Assembly: GCF_022829585.1 (NCBI RefSeq)
Contig: NZ_JAKSYC010000267.1
Location: 1 to 64,000, forward strand
DNA from: Methylobacterium sp. J-026
Lineage (GTDB): Bacteria > Pseudomonadota > Alphaproteobacteria > Rhizobiales > Beijerinckiaceae
DNA: 64,000 nt
Direction: 5' to 3'
Part shown: piece after piece, positions 1 to 9,331 of the stretch
Position numbering within the stretch: position 1 is the stretch's first letter
Layout of the letters: the number at the start of each line of letters is the position of its first letter
The notes under the pieces: generated by a model
Database searches by the model: none
Told to the model about the DNA's origin: nothing
The model's input: only the letters and a program-made list of their open reading frames with translations
Program-made: the position numbers and the translations under genes

Positions 1-273
1 CAAACCGGCGATGAGCAGGAGAAGCGGCAGCAGCAGGAACAGAGCGGTGGTGGCCACGCCCACGTCCAGCGCGCGCTTGGCCGCCCAGTTCAGGCGCAGG
101 CCACGGGCCACGAACGGCGTCACCGGAAGCACCGTGACGCCCACGGCCTCGGCAGCCCCGCTCACCTGTCCGACCAGATGGCCGGTCACGTGCTCGGCGA
201 CCTCCGTCATCTCCACCAGACCGTGCGCCGCAACAAAGTCGGCGGACGCGGCAGGCTCGGCACGAGTCAGCAT
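1..273 (-). CDS. Bacterial sugar transferase (exopolysaccharide initiating enzyme), 5' part only
   Basis: The reverse strand opens with ATG at 271-273 behind a strong ribosome-binding site (AAAGGAGCTG, 5-6 bases upstream) and stays open for 91 codons to the window edge. The last visible residues are KRALDVGVATTALFLLL, the basic-then-hydrophobic entry helix that begins the catalytic part of polyprenyl-phosphate hexose-1-phosphate transferases (WcaJ/ExoY/GumD type). Such enzymes load the first sugar of an exopolysaccharide repeat onto undecaprenyl phosphate in the inner membrane. The roughly 65-residue N-terminal extension is shorter than the multi-helix WcaJ domain, so an ExoY-like short enzyme is likely. 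It is divergent from the chain-length protein at 1212, consistent with a polysaccharide locus. The catalytic region lies outside the window. Confidence 0.75.
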   Translation of the reverse strand, partial: MLTRAEPAASADFVAAHGLVEMTEVAEHVTGHLVGQVSGAAEAVGVTVLPVTPFVARGLRLNWAAKRALDVGVATTALFLLLPLLLLIAGL

Positions 274-1211
274 GGTCTCAGCTCCTTTGGCGAGCCCAAT
301 GGCGAACGTTAATGATTGGTTATTAAGGCGGTTTGTAGCGACCAAAACTTGTTTTGACAAGCAGGTCGTGAAAGCTTTTGACCTTAGAATTGAGGTCAAG
401 AAGGCCCAAAAGCGCGGCGATCGGCCCAAGACAATTGCGGACACGGGACCGGCGAGTCAAATACACGGTGCGGCAGAAACTACGTAGATGGATCGGTTTT
501 ATTCGCATGTGCCGGACACATTGAAAACATTACTATCGCAAGAAGCATCTATCCCGACACCAAATCTCTTATGGCATGGGTTTTAGATTATTTTCTAGAA
601 AATACAGTCCGGGTTTGATTCACGATCGATGGCTAGATGGATGAACGTCATCTTACACGAGCATCGAGAACGACGCCGACGCTATGATGTCGTTGCGCCG
701 TGGACGTGTGAGCAGATGCGAGATAGCCCGTCACATGGCGGCGCGATTTGCCGAGTTAACGCCATCGCGTCGCCTCCGAGACCCATGGACTCGATGCATC
801 GCATACCAATCGCCACCGATGCCTCACGGCCGAGCACAACCCCAAAAGCGGACGTACTTGGTCAGGCGCTGCGGCGCGGGGACCGATACAGCGTCGGCGT
901 ATTCAATAGGATCGCGCACCGGGCGGACCACGCCACCTCCGCAACCGCCGATGTCTGTGACCGACAGCGCGAACCGCCCCCAAAGACCGCCCTGGTTGCT
1001 ATGCACCATAAAATTGGCTATACTAACTTTTGCAACAAAATATTTATAGTAATGCGTCAATATTAATCCAAAAATCCGATCCGCTGGCGAACTTGCTGTT
1101 TCGGAAACATGTGCCTTGACGATGATCTGTAGCCGATAAATCGTGAAAAGCCAATACTAGAAATACGAGTGCTCGCACGATTTGCTTTAATCGCTCACTG
1201 GACCGAGTCGG
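274..1211. other. Long AT-richer intergenic region between divergent polysaccharide genes
   Basis: This 938-bp gap separates the sugar transferase from the chain-length gene. Base composition is clearly more AT-rich than the rest of the window. A short inverted repeat CTTGT-TTTG-ACAAG sits at 348-361 and could be an operator for the divergent promoters. The open frames inside it (for example 629-1066 plus and 824-1060 minus) overlap each other on both strands and show no recognisable domain, so I do not call genes here. Confidence 0.6.
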
Positions 1212-2891
1212 ATGCTAGACAAGACACAAATCTTTAAATCCGATCCACTACAGGAGAGCAGAAGCCGCGATCGACGGCATACTGGCTTGGAAGATTTATT
1301 TGACTTTCTGCTGAAATGGGCGCGCGTTATTGGCGGAAGCGCCATTCTTTTCGCGGTTCTAGCATTCATATACGTGCATCTCTCGCCTCCGGACTTTGTG
1401 GCGTCTGCGCAGATACTTATCAACCCGCCACAACCGCAGCAGCTCCTGAAACAGGATTCGGGCCTCATCGATCTCACGCTCAACAACTCCCAGGTTGAGA
1501 GCCAGATCGAGATTATGCGGTCGTACAGCACGATTCTGCCGGTCGTTCAGGATCTGAAACTCGATTCCGACGACGAACTGGCGCTGCCGAACCGGGCCGA
1601 CGCAACATCTGCCAGTAACAAGCAGCTTTACGGGGTCGTCGGCCGTTTTGCCAGCCGCTTGGATGTGAAACGCGTTTCCCAATCATACATCATTCAAGTT
1701 TCGTTCCGCTCGCAGAGCTCGAGCAAAGCATCTAAAATCGTGAATGCACTGTGCGAAGCGTATATCAAAAATCAGCTCGCGAGGAAGGTCGAGGACGCAA
1801 CCCGCTCACGCGAGTGGTTGGAGCACCGGGTGCAACAGCTGCAAACGCAGTTGCACAAGGCTGCGCACGACGCCCAAGATTTCAGAACTGGCGTCAGCGG
1901 CCAATCACAAGCGACTGGGCAATTGGATGCCGAGGTCACGCTCTCGCAGCTTGACAGTGCAACGACCACGTACAGAAAGATGTATGAGTCTGCTCTGGAA
2001 AAGCTGACCGAGAATGTCCAATCGACCTCGTTTCTCGTCGCCGATGCGAATATCGTGTCTTCTGCGAGCCCCGAATTAGCACGCATCTTCCCCAATCCGA
2101 AGCTTGTCGTCGCCGTCGCCCTGCTCGGCGGCGCGTTGTTCGGTATCAGTGTTGCTGCCCTTCTCGACTCGCTGGACACCTCGGTACGATCGCCGTCTCA
2201 GGTCGAGGACGAACTGAATTGCCTCTGCTTTGGAAAAGCAAACCTCGCCAAGGGGGCAAGGCGTGCGCTCCGGAATAAGGCGCACCAGAAAATCGAGACC
2301 CGAACAAAGTTCTTCCTGAACAGGGTCATGGTTGCGATCGAAAGCGCGCATCTGCAGAGTTCATGTCGCAATATCGGTATTCTCGCTGTTTCAGAGGGGG
2401 ATGCTTCCGCGGTCCTCACAAAACAGTTGGCGAATGCCCTTGCTCTGTCGGGCAAGAAAACATTGATCGTGGATGCGAGCCTGTCCAGAGCGAATCCCCT
2501 GTCGGCCCTCGCCTATGCATCAGGCTTCAACCCGCCGGTTCAAGCCGAGCACTACGAAGCGGTCGATGATCGGAGTCGAATTGTGCAGGTATCTTCGAAC
2601 CTGTCGATCATTCAATTGGAAACGCCCATCGATGCGGGTTCGACCTTCGGCACCATGTCTGAGAAGCTTATTTTCTCGTCCGTGGCTGGGGTATACGACA
2701 ACATCATCGTGAGTCTTCCCAGCCTTGCAGTGATGCCACCGTCGCTGTCGTTGCTGGCGCATACGGACGCGGTCATCTTGGTCGCGCATCTTGGCAAATC
2801 GCCCAAAGAGAGTGTCGCTGAAGCGGCAGAGTTCATCCGGGCGAGCGGGACACTCCTGCTCGGCGTCGTCTTAGACGAGTCGAAAGCCTGA
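1212..2891 (+). CDS. Wzz/GumC-type polysaccharide co-polymerase with degenerate tyrosine-kinase domain
   Basis: The 559-residue protein has the architecture of a polysaccharide co-polymerase that sets chain length and couples polymerisation to export in the inner membrane. A first membrane helix is at about residues 38-57, a periplasmic Wzz-like domain follows, a helical coiled-coil-prone stretch is at about 190-270, and a second membrane helix is at 297-317. The cytoplasmic part (about 385-559) has the outline of a bacterial tyrosine (BY) kinase: strand NIGILAVSEGDASA at the P-loop position, LIVDAS at the Walker A' position and a late VILVAHLGKSP strand. The P-loop lacks the GK[S/T] signature and there is no C-terminal tyrosine cluster, so kinase activity is unlikely. 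It is shorter than typical ExoP/GumC proteins (about 700 residues). Divergent from the sugar transferase. Confidence 0.75.
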   Translation: MLDKTQIFKSDPLQESRSRDRRHTGLEDLFDFLLKWARVIGGSAILFAVLAFIYVHLSPPDFVASAQILINPPQPQQLLKQDSGLIDLTLNNSQVESQIEIMRSYSTILPVVQDLKLDSDDELALPNRADATSASNKQLYGVVGRFASRLDVKRVSQSYIIQVSFRSQSSSKASKIVNALCEAYIKNQLARKVEDATRSREWLEHRVQQLQTQLHKAAHDAQDFRTGVSGQSQATGQLDAEVTLSQLDSATTTYRKMYESALEKLTENVQSTSFLVADANIVSSASPELARIFPNPKLVVAVALLGGALFGISVAALLDSLDTSVRSPSQVEDELNCLCFGKANLAKGARRALRNKAHQKIETRTKFFLNRVMVAIESAHLQSSCRNIGILAVSEGDASAVLTKQLANALALSGKKTLIVDASLSRANPLSALAYASGFNPPVQAEHYEAVDDRSRIVQVSSNLSIIQLETPIDAGSTFGTMSEKLIFSSVAGVYDNIIVSLPSLAVMPPSLSLLAHTDAVILVAHLGKSPKESVAEAAEFIRASGTLLLGVVLDESKA

Positions 2892-3503
2892 GGCACAAAG
2901 CGAGACCTACCGACTTAAAGCTGGCAGCCGCTTTCCTGCACACGTGCCGCGGCGCCCTCTGAGTGCCGCTTACGCCTCCGGTATGAGTTTTTGCGGGCAT
3001 CGGCACTATGTTCGCAATGCCGATCAGAATCAGATCAACGGTCTCCAGCCGACTTGACGTCTTCACGATCCATGCTCCGCAGAAGCATCGATTATATTGC
3101 CTGCCTAAGACGCTCCCGGGGCAGCAATAGAGTCTCAGGGCACCAGATCGCCGACAAGAGGCTTGCTACAGCTAAAATGTATAGAGATTGATCTTTGGCG
3201 GCAATAAATCTGAAAAGCCGTTATCCGATCAAATCAATAGAAGCGACTTTATTGAAAATCTTTGAGTTCCGGATTGTAGGCAAATAGAAAGACGACACAG
3301 GCTATAGACACAATGCGGTTCGCAATACTGATCTATTATTATGCCCACTACTTCGTGATTTTGCCGTACTAAAGGCTTTCCGACATCCTTTTATCTATAA
3401 TCGGAGTGGACTTTGTCCTCCGGCGCACTAACTATGTTTAGCTTTCCATTTGTCAGCTTGTGAGAGATTAAGGCCAGTGCCCATATCATTCCCGGCACCA
3501 CAC
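2892..3503. other. Intergenic region, no gene supported
   Basis: About 610 bp between the chain-length gene and the glycosyltransferase. It becomes strongly AT-rich after about 3180, which may mark a promoter region for the GT8 gene. The only frame of note (2991-3191, 66 codons) is composition-driven and resembles nothing. No hairpin plus T-run terminator was seen directly after the upstream gene. Confidence 0.5.
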
Positions 3504-4373
3504 ATGACCCCGATCAACGTGATGTGTGCGGCCGACCGGAACTACGGCTCCTATGCCGGCATCGTCATGCAATCCGCGATGTCGGTAACGCGAGACGCGA
3601 AGATCCATTTCCATCTTCTTTCAGACGGAGTTCATTCAAGCGATATCGTAAAATGCCGAACGATCGCTCGCGAGCACGGAAATGACTTTTCCAGCTACGA
3701 AATTTCATCGAAGCTCACGAATCTTCCCAAAGCATTGCGTATGGCGAATCATCTGAGCAGGGCGGCCTATTCGCGCCTGCTGTTTGCCGACTTACTGCCC
3801 ACTTCGGTGCATCGGATCATTTACCTGGACTGTGACGTGGTTTGCAGGCGGGATTTAACGGAATTGTGGGAGCTGGGGGCTGGTGTCGACGTACTCGGTG
3901 CCGTCCGAGACCCGTGGCTGGACCCCGACACAAAGCTGAAATCGTCCTTGGGCTTGTCTCCAGATCAAATCTACTTCAATTCTGGTGTTCTGCTCATAAA
4001 TGTTGACGCCTGGCGCGCGGAAAATACCGAAGCGCGGCTCTGTGACTTCGTATCGTCGCGGCCCGACATCAAGCATGCCGATCAAGACACGTTGAATGCG
4101 GTTCTTAGCGCGCGCCTCACCGAGGTGCCAGAAAAATGGAACATGATGATCGATCATCCGCGACGGGAGGACGAGGGTCATTTGCGCGACCATGCCGCGA
4201 TCCTACACTACGTCGGCGGTTTCAAACCCTGGCACCTCGGTTATCACTTGACCAATCCGCTGAAGGGTAAGCCCTACGCTGCCGAGAAACGGCTTTCACC
4301 CTGGCGATCAAAATTCCCGGACTTTCAGTGGCGACGCGTGACCAGAAAATTTCGATCGCTTGTTCGGACCTAA
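3504..4373 (+). CDS. Glycosyltransferase family 8 (LPS galactosyl/glucosyltransferase-like)
   Basis: A 289-residue protein with the hallmarks of GT8 retaining glycosyltransferases. The N-terminus reads INVMCAADRNYGSYAGIVM, the nucleotide-sugar binding strand with the 'D..Y' signature. The DxD metal motif is in IIYLDCDVV (residues 109 and 111). FNSGVLLINVDAWR and HYVGGFKPW match the later acceptor-site and HxxGxxKPW motifs. It likely adds a hexose from a UDP-sugar to a surface glycan on the cytoplasmic face. The start was chosen at ATG 3504 because homology starts immediately after; an in-frame TTG at 3450 would add 18 residues without a convincing ribosome-binding site. Located within the polysaccharide region. 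Confidence 0.85.
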   Translation: MTPINVMCAADRNYGSYAGIVMQSAMSVTRDAKIHFHLLSDGVHSSDIVKCRTIAREHGNDFSSYEISSKLTNLPKALRMANHLSRAAYSRLLFADLLPTSVHRIIYLDCDVVCRRDLTELWELGAGVDVLGAVRDPWLDPDTKLKSSLGLSPDQIYFNSGVLLINVDAWRAENTEARLCDFVSSRPDIKHADQDTLNAVLSARLTEVPEKWNMMIDHPRREDEGHLRDHAAILHYVGGFKPWHLGYHLTNPLKGKPYAAEKRLSPWRSKFPDFQWRRVTRKFRSLVRT

Positions 4374-4415
4374 GCCGACATATTGCCCATGTGTTCTAAC
4401 AGCGAGTTCAGGGAT

Positions 4416-4718
4416 ATGGCGGCACGATATGCCAGGGCGACGCTGCTCCTCGCCGTCTCCGTCTTGTCGATCTCGCGCGCTTTTGCCAAGGATGACGAGC
4501 CGAGTTGCGCCGACCTGATCGGTGGCCTCAGGATAAAATCCGGCATCGATTACGACACGGCTGCCGCCAAGCTAAGATCGAAGGGCTGGCGCCAGACATC
4601 CACGACGACCCAGAATATCGGCGCGTGGACCAAAGGTGGGCGCGCGATTTCGGTGACACTTAATCTCGGAAGCGGCACGTCCGTGACGACTGTCGGTGCC
4701 GTGCGGTGCCGCAATTGA
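4416..4718 (+). CDS. Small secreted protein of unknown function
   Basis: A 100-residue product starting at ATG 4416, with a classical signal peptide (MAARYARATLLLAVSVLS followed by an ISRAFA-KDD cleavage region). The mature part is about 75 residues with only two cysteines (C in EPSCAD and C near the end in VRCRN), which could form a disulfide. I do not recognise a family. It starts 42 bp after the GT8 gene on the same strand and may be co-transcribed. In-frame ATG 4389 or TTG 4383 are alternative starts, but they would put charged residues before the signal sequence. Confidence 0.6.
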   Translation: MAARYARATLLLAVSVLSISRAFAKDDEPSCADLIGGLRIKSGIDYDTAAAKLRSKGWRQTSTTTQNIGAWTKGGRAISVTLNLGSGTSVTTVGAVRCRN

Positions 4719-4874
4719 GCGTTTGGGACGCCGGTTCGTTTTGGATGAGGAGACCGTTGGAGACGGGCGGCAACCTGCCTAACGGTGGTCTGGCCCACTG
4801 CTCGGGATCGATCGCAGCGACATCGACGTCCAGATTTTTGTTCCGTAGGCGGGTGAGGAATCTTCAGATCCCGG

Positions 4875-5861
4875 TCAACGGGGAAGAACATACTTCGCCA
4901 CAGCGGGGAGGTGTTCGCGCCAGAGCGCGCTCTGAATTTGGTAATGACTGAGATTTTGGTCTGACATCTTATAATCTTGAAGAGCGACGATCGGATTTCC
5001 GCAAAAATAGGGTCGCCGGGGCGGCCGGGGATAATAATTGAAAAAGATCGCCGCGCGGTTCTTGCCGGTCGCTGGTCTGCCGCGATGATAATAGCGCGCG
5101 GTGTCGCAGAAAATGACGCTTCCGCTCCGACCGACGCACGTTACGATGTCACTCGCTTCGATGGGTTTCCCCACGATCCTTTCGAGCTTGTCGTGTCTCA
5201 CCGGGCGTTTGTATGGGCGCCCACCTTTGAAAATTCGATTGCGGACCATTTCAAATGGGCCGCCGTCCATGTCGACATCATTCAAATATATCGCAATTTT
5301 GACAATGCTCTCGTCTTCCCCGTCAAGATGCCAAACACGTGCGCCGCGTTCTCGACCATCCGCCAATGTGTAAAATAGATTGAACCCCCCGAACGCGACC
5401 GGCAGCCCGAGATAGCCCTCGACGATTTGCAAAAGCTTTTCATTGAGTCCGAATAAATAGATCTCAGGCCGATTCGCCAGTTCGCGTTTGCTGGCCTGAA
5501 TCAGATACGGATCATTGTGATGGGCGGAGGCTTCGGCAAGCTGCAACTCGATATCCCGACACACGTTCTGGGCCTGCTCCAGCATCGGCACGACGCCGTC
5601 GAGGCTCAGATCATCGAGGTGGGCTTGGTAAATTCCATCCTCGCACAGGGACGTTACAATCTTCCGCTCCGTCTCGTCCAAGGAGTCGAGCCGTGACTGG
5701 TGCGTGGCGCGGAGCGAACTATAGTAACGTTCTATTCTTTTTGTTGCCAATTTAGTTGACAAAAATCCGTGCAACGCGTTCCGAGCAGTACTTTCGAATT
5801 TTCGACGGACACGCTTCAAGACGTACATCTTGCCAAACCCTCTCGTGTGCCCGCTCCTCAT
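4875..5861 (-). CDS. Phytanoyl-CoA-dioxygenase-like 2OG-Fe(II) oxygenase
   Basis: The 328-residue protein carries a 2-oxoglutarate/Fe(II) oxygenase facial triad: WHLDGED (H178, D180) and the distal histidine in RYYHRGRPATGKNR (H259), followed by an arginine about 10 residues later suited to bind 2-oxoglutarate. Strands around GGPFEMVRNR and SGSVIFCDT fit the double-stranded beta helix. The family hydroxylates diverse small molecules, lipids or sugars; the substrate cannot be told from sequence. It sits in the polysaccharide region, convergent with the small secreted gene, so modification of a surface glycan or lipid is an inference. ATG 5861 has an AGGGA ribosome-binding site; ATG 5828 is an alternative start 11 codons downstream. 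Confidence 0.75.
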   Translation of the reverse strand: MRSGHTRGFGKMYVLKRVRRKFESTARNALHGFLSTKLATKRIERYYSSLRATHQSRLDSLDETERKIVTSLCEDGIYQAHLDDLSLDGVVPMLEQAQNVCRDIELQLAEASAHHNDPYLIQASKRELANRPEIYLFGLNEKLLQIVEGYLGLPVAFGGFNLFYTLADGRERGARVWHLDGEDESIVKIAIYLNDVDMDGGPFEMVRNRIFKGGRPYKRPVRHDKLERIVGKPIEASDIVTCVGRSGSVIFCDTARYYHRGRPATGKNRAAIFFNYYPRPPRRPYFCGNPIVALQDYKMSDQNLSHYQIQSALWREHLPAVAKYVLPR

Positions 5862-6845
5862 GCAATCCCTATGCCTGATAGCAATAGGCGAGGCGCTTTA
5901 TGTTTATTCATTGAATGCAGGTTTAGACGTCGAATCGTGAATGCGGTTATTGTTAGCACCAAATAGTCGACCCTTGTCAAGCAATTCGTATTTCCGGTCT
6001 ATCGCAAGAATTTTCAATTTATAGGCGGCGAATTTAAAGGTATTATACTCCGTTCTGGCATCTTAGAAGGATATTGAGGTGCGGGGTCTCCCCCATCGCG
6101 GAGTCGTTTGGGGTTTGTGGAGTCGATAGATCCTGTTGTCTTCGCGAGTGCCGTCATGAAATACGGCAACGCTGTAGTTCGCTCGATGCAGGCTCGTATA
6201 TCGATCGTCGTAGATCTTGTTCACTGGATCGGTCAGTCGGGTATGGATTGTCCCCTCCCCGGCTAAACCATGCCTCGCTCACAAGGCCCTGGTCCTGAAG
6301 TCGAAGATGCCTTGCCGCATCGCGCTTCGAGGATAAACTTACGGTCGAAAGCTGTATCGTTATCGATTTGATCTCGATAGCCGGTGGGGTTCCAGTCCTC
6401 TCTAGCTATTGTCGACAATATTACGTGTATCATTTCATCTCATAGCACATCATTGGTATTTAATATTGCCTCTCCGCTTTAGATATTTAAGACTATATTG
6501 CACGCTCTACATTTCTTTGAGAGTTCGGACCGGATCCCGGCCCGAGGACGCGGCAGGGTTCGTATTGTTTCGACCCGTGGCGCCGGGAGGACTGCAAGGG
6601 GGATTCTCACGCGCCGCCCGCGCAGCGATGGATCACTCATCCGAGATTTTGCATAGGGTCGCGTCGAATAATACTCGGGTCGACCCGCGCAAGGCCAAGC
6701 CTGTCGAAAAGGAATCCTGGTGTTGATCCGTGCAGGCGGCGTTGCTGCGTATTAGCTGCTTACTACTTTTGGTGATTGCTATTTGACCGATGTTCACTGG
6801 CGTATTATGGCTTCTGGCGATTATCTGAGGTTTTTGAGCACAATC
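5862..6845. other. Long AT-rich intergenic region upstream of secreted glycosidase-like gene
   Basis: Nearly 1 kb separates the 2OG oxygenase (transcribed away) from the glycosidase-like gene. It contains several TA-rich tracts (5990-6060 and 6400-6500) suitable for promoters on both strands. Frames at 6074-6298 and 6409-6726 have no ribosome-binding site or recognisable motifs and are not called. No tandem repeats or clear IS ends were seen. Confidence 0.5.
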
Positions 6846-8183
6846 ATGCGATCACGCTTGTGGACATCCGTCATCGTCGGCACGTCGGTCCTCGGGATGG
6901 GCGGTGCCGTCGTCGCACAGCGGACGCTGCATGATCAGGCTTCCGTGCTGGCTCAGAACACGACTGCGGGTACGACGGCCGGGCAGCTCGGCGCGAATCA
7001 GACTCAAGCAATCGAGAGTCGTGATTTCCTCGACCGGATCGGCGTCAATACACATATACACTACACAGATGGGGGTTATGCAAACGTCGAGAAGGTGATT
7101 GATGCGTTGAAATTTGTTGGCATCAGCAATCTCAGAGATTCGGTGCCGGATCGATCGCTTCCGGGCGGTGGCGGATACCACTTCGACAAATTTGCGGATG
7201 CCGGCTTCAAGTTCGACTTTGTCGTATCGCCGAATCTGCCGCTGGCGAAAACGTTATCGATGCTCGAAACTTTTGCGGAGGCGCATCCGGATGCGATCAC
7301 GGCGATCGAGGGCCCGAACGAGGTCAACAATTGGCCGGTAACATACAACGGCGAGACGGGACCGAAAGCGGCCGTCGCGTACCAGGATGCTCTCTACAAG
7401 GCGGTGAAGAATAGTCCGCGTCTCGAAACACGACCGGTTTATAATCTCACCTCCTGGCCGGAGCTGATCGGCAAGTTCGATGTGTACAATGCGCACACCT
7501 ATCCGCCGAAGGGTGAGCAGCCGGAAGCGGCTGTCCGAACCATCGTCGAGCATCTGCGTGAACTGGATCACGGCAGCTCGGCCGCGATCACGGAGGTCGG
7601 TTATTATACGTTGCCGGGGAAGGGCACATGGGGCGGCGTGGACGAAGCCACGCAGGCGAGTCTGTCGCTCAATCTGATCCTGGATGCCATCGATAGTGGT
7701 ATCGTAAAAATCTATCTGTATCAGTTGCTGGATGCCTATCCCGATCCGTCTTCGAGTGAAATGGAGAACCACTTCGGCTTGTTCGATGTCGGATATCGGC
7801 CCAAACCCGCCGCCTCCGCGATCCGCAATCTGATCAACACGGTCTCGACCGGGGATCGGGAAACCTCATCAGCCAAGGGGCAAGCGCCGTCTCTCACGCT
7901 TTCGTCCGGTGACCTGAAGGTCAAGAGCCTCCTCGTGACCGGAGACGGCACGTCCTCGACCCTGATCGTGTGGGACGAGCGGAAGATCTGGGATAGCGAG
8001 AAGAACGTGCCCGTGCCCGTCCCGGCGGTGGATGTCACGGTCGAGAGCGACCGCGCCTTCTCGAAGGTGGACATCATCGATCCGACCAAGGCCGCCGAGC
8101 CCATTCAGACGCTTGGCAAGGGTCAATCGGTGACCGTCGCGTTGGAGGGACATCCGATTCTCATCAAGTTCCGGGGGGAATGA
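6846..8183 (+). CDS. Secreted TIM-barrel glycoside hydrolase-like protein
   Basis: A 445-residue protein with an N-terminal signal peptide (MRSRLWTSVIVGTSVLGMGG, cleavage near VVAQ). The body reads as a (beta/alpha)8 glycosidase: NTHIHYTDGGY, LRDSVPDR, then AIEGPNEVNNW with the acid/base Glu in the usual N-E context, FDVYNAHTYPP, and AAITEVGYYT with a candidate nucleophile Glu. A C-terminal beta domain (about 350-445) follows, as in clan GH-A enzymes such as GH39/GH5-like proteins. It probably acts in the periplasm or outside on the polysaccharide made by the neighbouring cluster. The start at ATG 6846 gives a proper signal peptide; TTG 6783 or ATG 6807 would add residues upstream. Confidence 0.75.
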   Translation: MRSRLWTSVIVGTSVLGMGGAVVAQRTLHDQASVLAQNTTAGTTAGQLGANQTQAIESRDFLDRIGVNTHIHYTDGGYANVEKVIDALKFVGISNLRDSVPDRSLPGGGGYHFDKFADAGFKFDFVVSPNLPLAKTLSMLETFAEAHPDAITAIEGPNEVNNWPVTYNGETGPKAAVAYQDALYKAVKNSPRLETRPVYNLTSWPELIGKFDVYNAHTYPPKGEQPEAAVRTIVEHLRELDHGSSAAITEVGYYTLPGKGTWGGVDEATQASLSLNLILDAIDSGIVKIYLYQLLDAYPDPSSSEMENHFGLFDVGYRPKPAASAIRNLINTVSTGDRETSSAKGQAPSLTLSSGDLKVKSLLVTGDGTSSTLIVWDERKIWDSEKNVPVPVPAVDVTVESDRAFSKVDIIDPTKAAEPIQTLGKGQSVTVALEGHPILIKFRGE

Positions 8184-8479
8184 CCGGGGCACTCGGGTTT
8201 TCGAACCGATCCGAATTCGACGCGGGAGCGGCGGCGGTCGAGCCATGATGGCTCGATATGCCGTTTCTCAAAACCCGGATCGATGCCCTCAGCCGGTGCC
8301 CTATTCTGCTGGCCGGGACGGCGCCGGCGGTTGGACCGGATCGGACGGCCGCGCGCGGGCATCCCTCGGGTTCACCGCAGCGTCCGTCCTGGGGTGCGCC
8401 GGGTTGGCGCCGGACCGGCTCGCCGTCGGTCCGGCCGCACAGGCCACTCAGCCCGCGGGTTGAGATCCGGCCGCGGCGC
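8184..8479. other. Intergenic region between convergent genes
   Basis: About 300 bp between the glycosidase-like gene and the convergent L,D-transpeptidase. GC content rises back to the level of the rest of the window. No gene, terminator with T-run or repeat was identified. Confidence 0.5.
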
Positions 8480-9160
8480 TCAGACCCGGTATTTGCCGTT
8501 GCGCATGACGAGGACGCGCGCTCCCACCGGCACGCGCTCGTAGAGGTCGGCGATGTCCTCGTTCAGCATGCGGACGCAGCCTGACGACAGCTGCTCACCG
8601 ATGCTCCAGGGCTCGTTAGTGCCGTGGATGCGGAACAGGATGTCGCGGTTGCCCTGATAGAGGTAGAGCGCCCGCGCACCGAGGGGGTTGTCGAGGCCGC
8701 CCTTGCGGAGCCTGGGTAGGTCGGGGTTGAGCGAGACCATGGTGGTGGTCGGGCTCCAGTCCGGCCAGACGCCCTTGCGGCCAACCCGCGCCTCGCCCTT
8801 CCAGGAGAAGCCGGCCTTGCCGACGCCGACGCCGTACTGCATCGCGGTCCCGTCCGCCTGGACCAGCATGAGCTGGCGCTTGTCGATATCGACCACGATC
8901 GTCCCGGGCTGCTCCGGACCGTTGTAGCTGACCTGCTGACGGCGGTATTTGGGGTCGAGCCGCTGAGTGTCGACCAGCGGGATGTCGAAGGGCTTGTCGG
9001 GCTTGGCGCCGATGTACCAGGCGGCGTCGTCATCCTGCGCGACCTGCATGGGACGGGTCTGACAGGCCGCGAGCGGCGCCGCCGCCACGAGGGCGAGCAG
9101 GACCCGCGGGAGCCGGATCCCCCGGATTCGGCCCCAGGCCGGGCGGCGCATCGGGTTCAT
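8480..9160 (-). CDS. L,D-transpeptidase lipoprotein (YkuD domain)
   Basis: The product is about 226 residues from ATG 9160. It starts with a basic region and hydrophobic stretch LLALVAAAPLAAC that forms a lipobox, predicting an envelope lipoprotein. The YkuD domain contains TIVVDIDKRQLMLVQ, the catalytic HGTNEPWSIG and the nucleophile motif SSGCVRM. L,D-transpeptidases make 3-3 peptidoglycan cross-links or attach proteins to peptidoglycan in the periplasm. The frame extends upstream to 9271, but the extension is basic and low-complexity and would bury the lipobox. A paralogue with a very similar core lies at 25681-26337. Confidence 0.88.
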   Translation of the reverse strand: MNPMRRPAWGRIRGIRLPRVLLALVAAAPLAACQTRPMQVAQDDDAAWYIGAKPDKPFDIPLVDTQRLDPKYRRQQVSYNGPEQPGTIVVDIDKRQLMLVQADGTAMQYGVGVGKAGFSWKGEARVGRKGVWPDWSPTTTMVSLNPDLPRLRKGGLDNPLGARALYLYQGNRDILFRIHGTNEPWSIGEQLSSGCVRMLNEDIADLYERVPVGARVLVMRNGKYRV

Positions 9161-9331
9161 CGGGTCTGTCACGCGGTGTCCATGCATCCGGATATGCGTA
9201 CCGCCTCCCCGCCGGGGGCGATGTAGCTTTTCCGCCGCAGCCAAGCGCGCCCGGACGGCTCCCGCGGCCATGGTTGCGCCCTAATTCAGATTGGGCAGCG
9301 GAGTCCTGTCGACGCCTGCCCGGAGTGAACG

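Noticed and set aside
11..487. Plus-strand 158-codon frame
   Set aside because: Antisense to the sugar transferase that has a strong ribosome-binding site and a family motif; composition-driven.
629..1066. Overlapping frames on both strands in the left intergenic region
   Set aside because: Several frames overlap each other, none has a ribosome-binding site or a recognisable domain.
6074..6726. Two short plus-strand frames before the glycosidase gene
   Set aside because: No ribosome-binding site, odd composition, no similarity to known small proteins.
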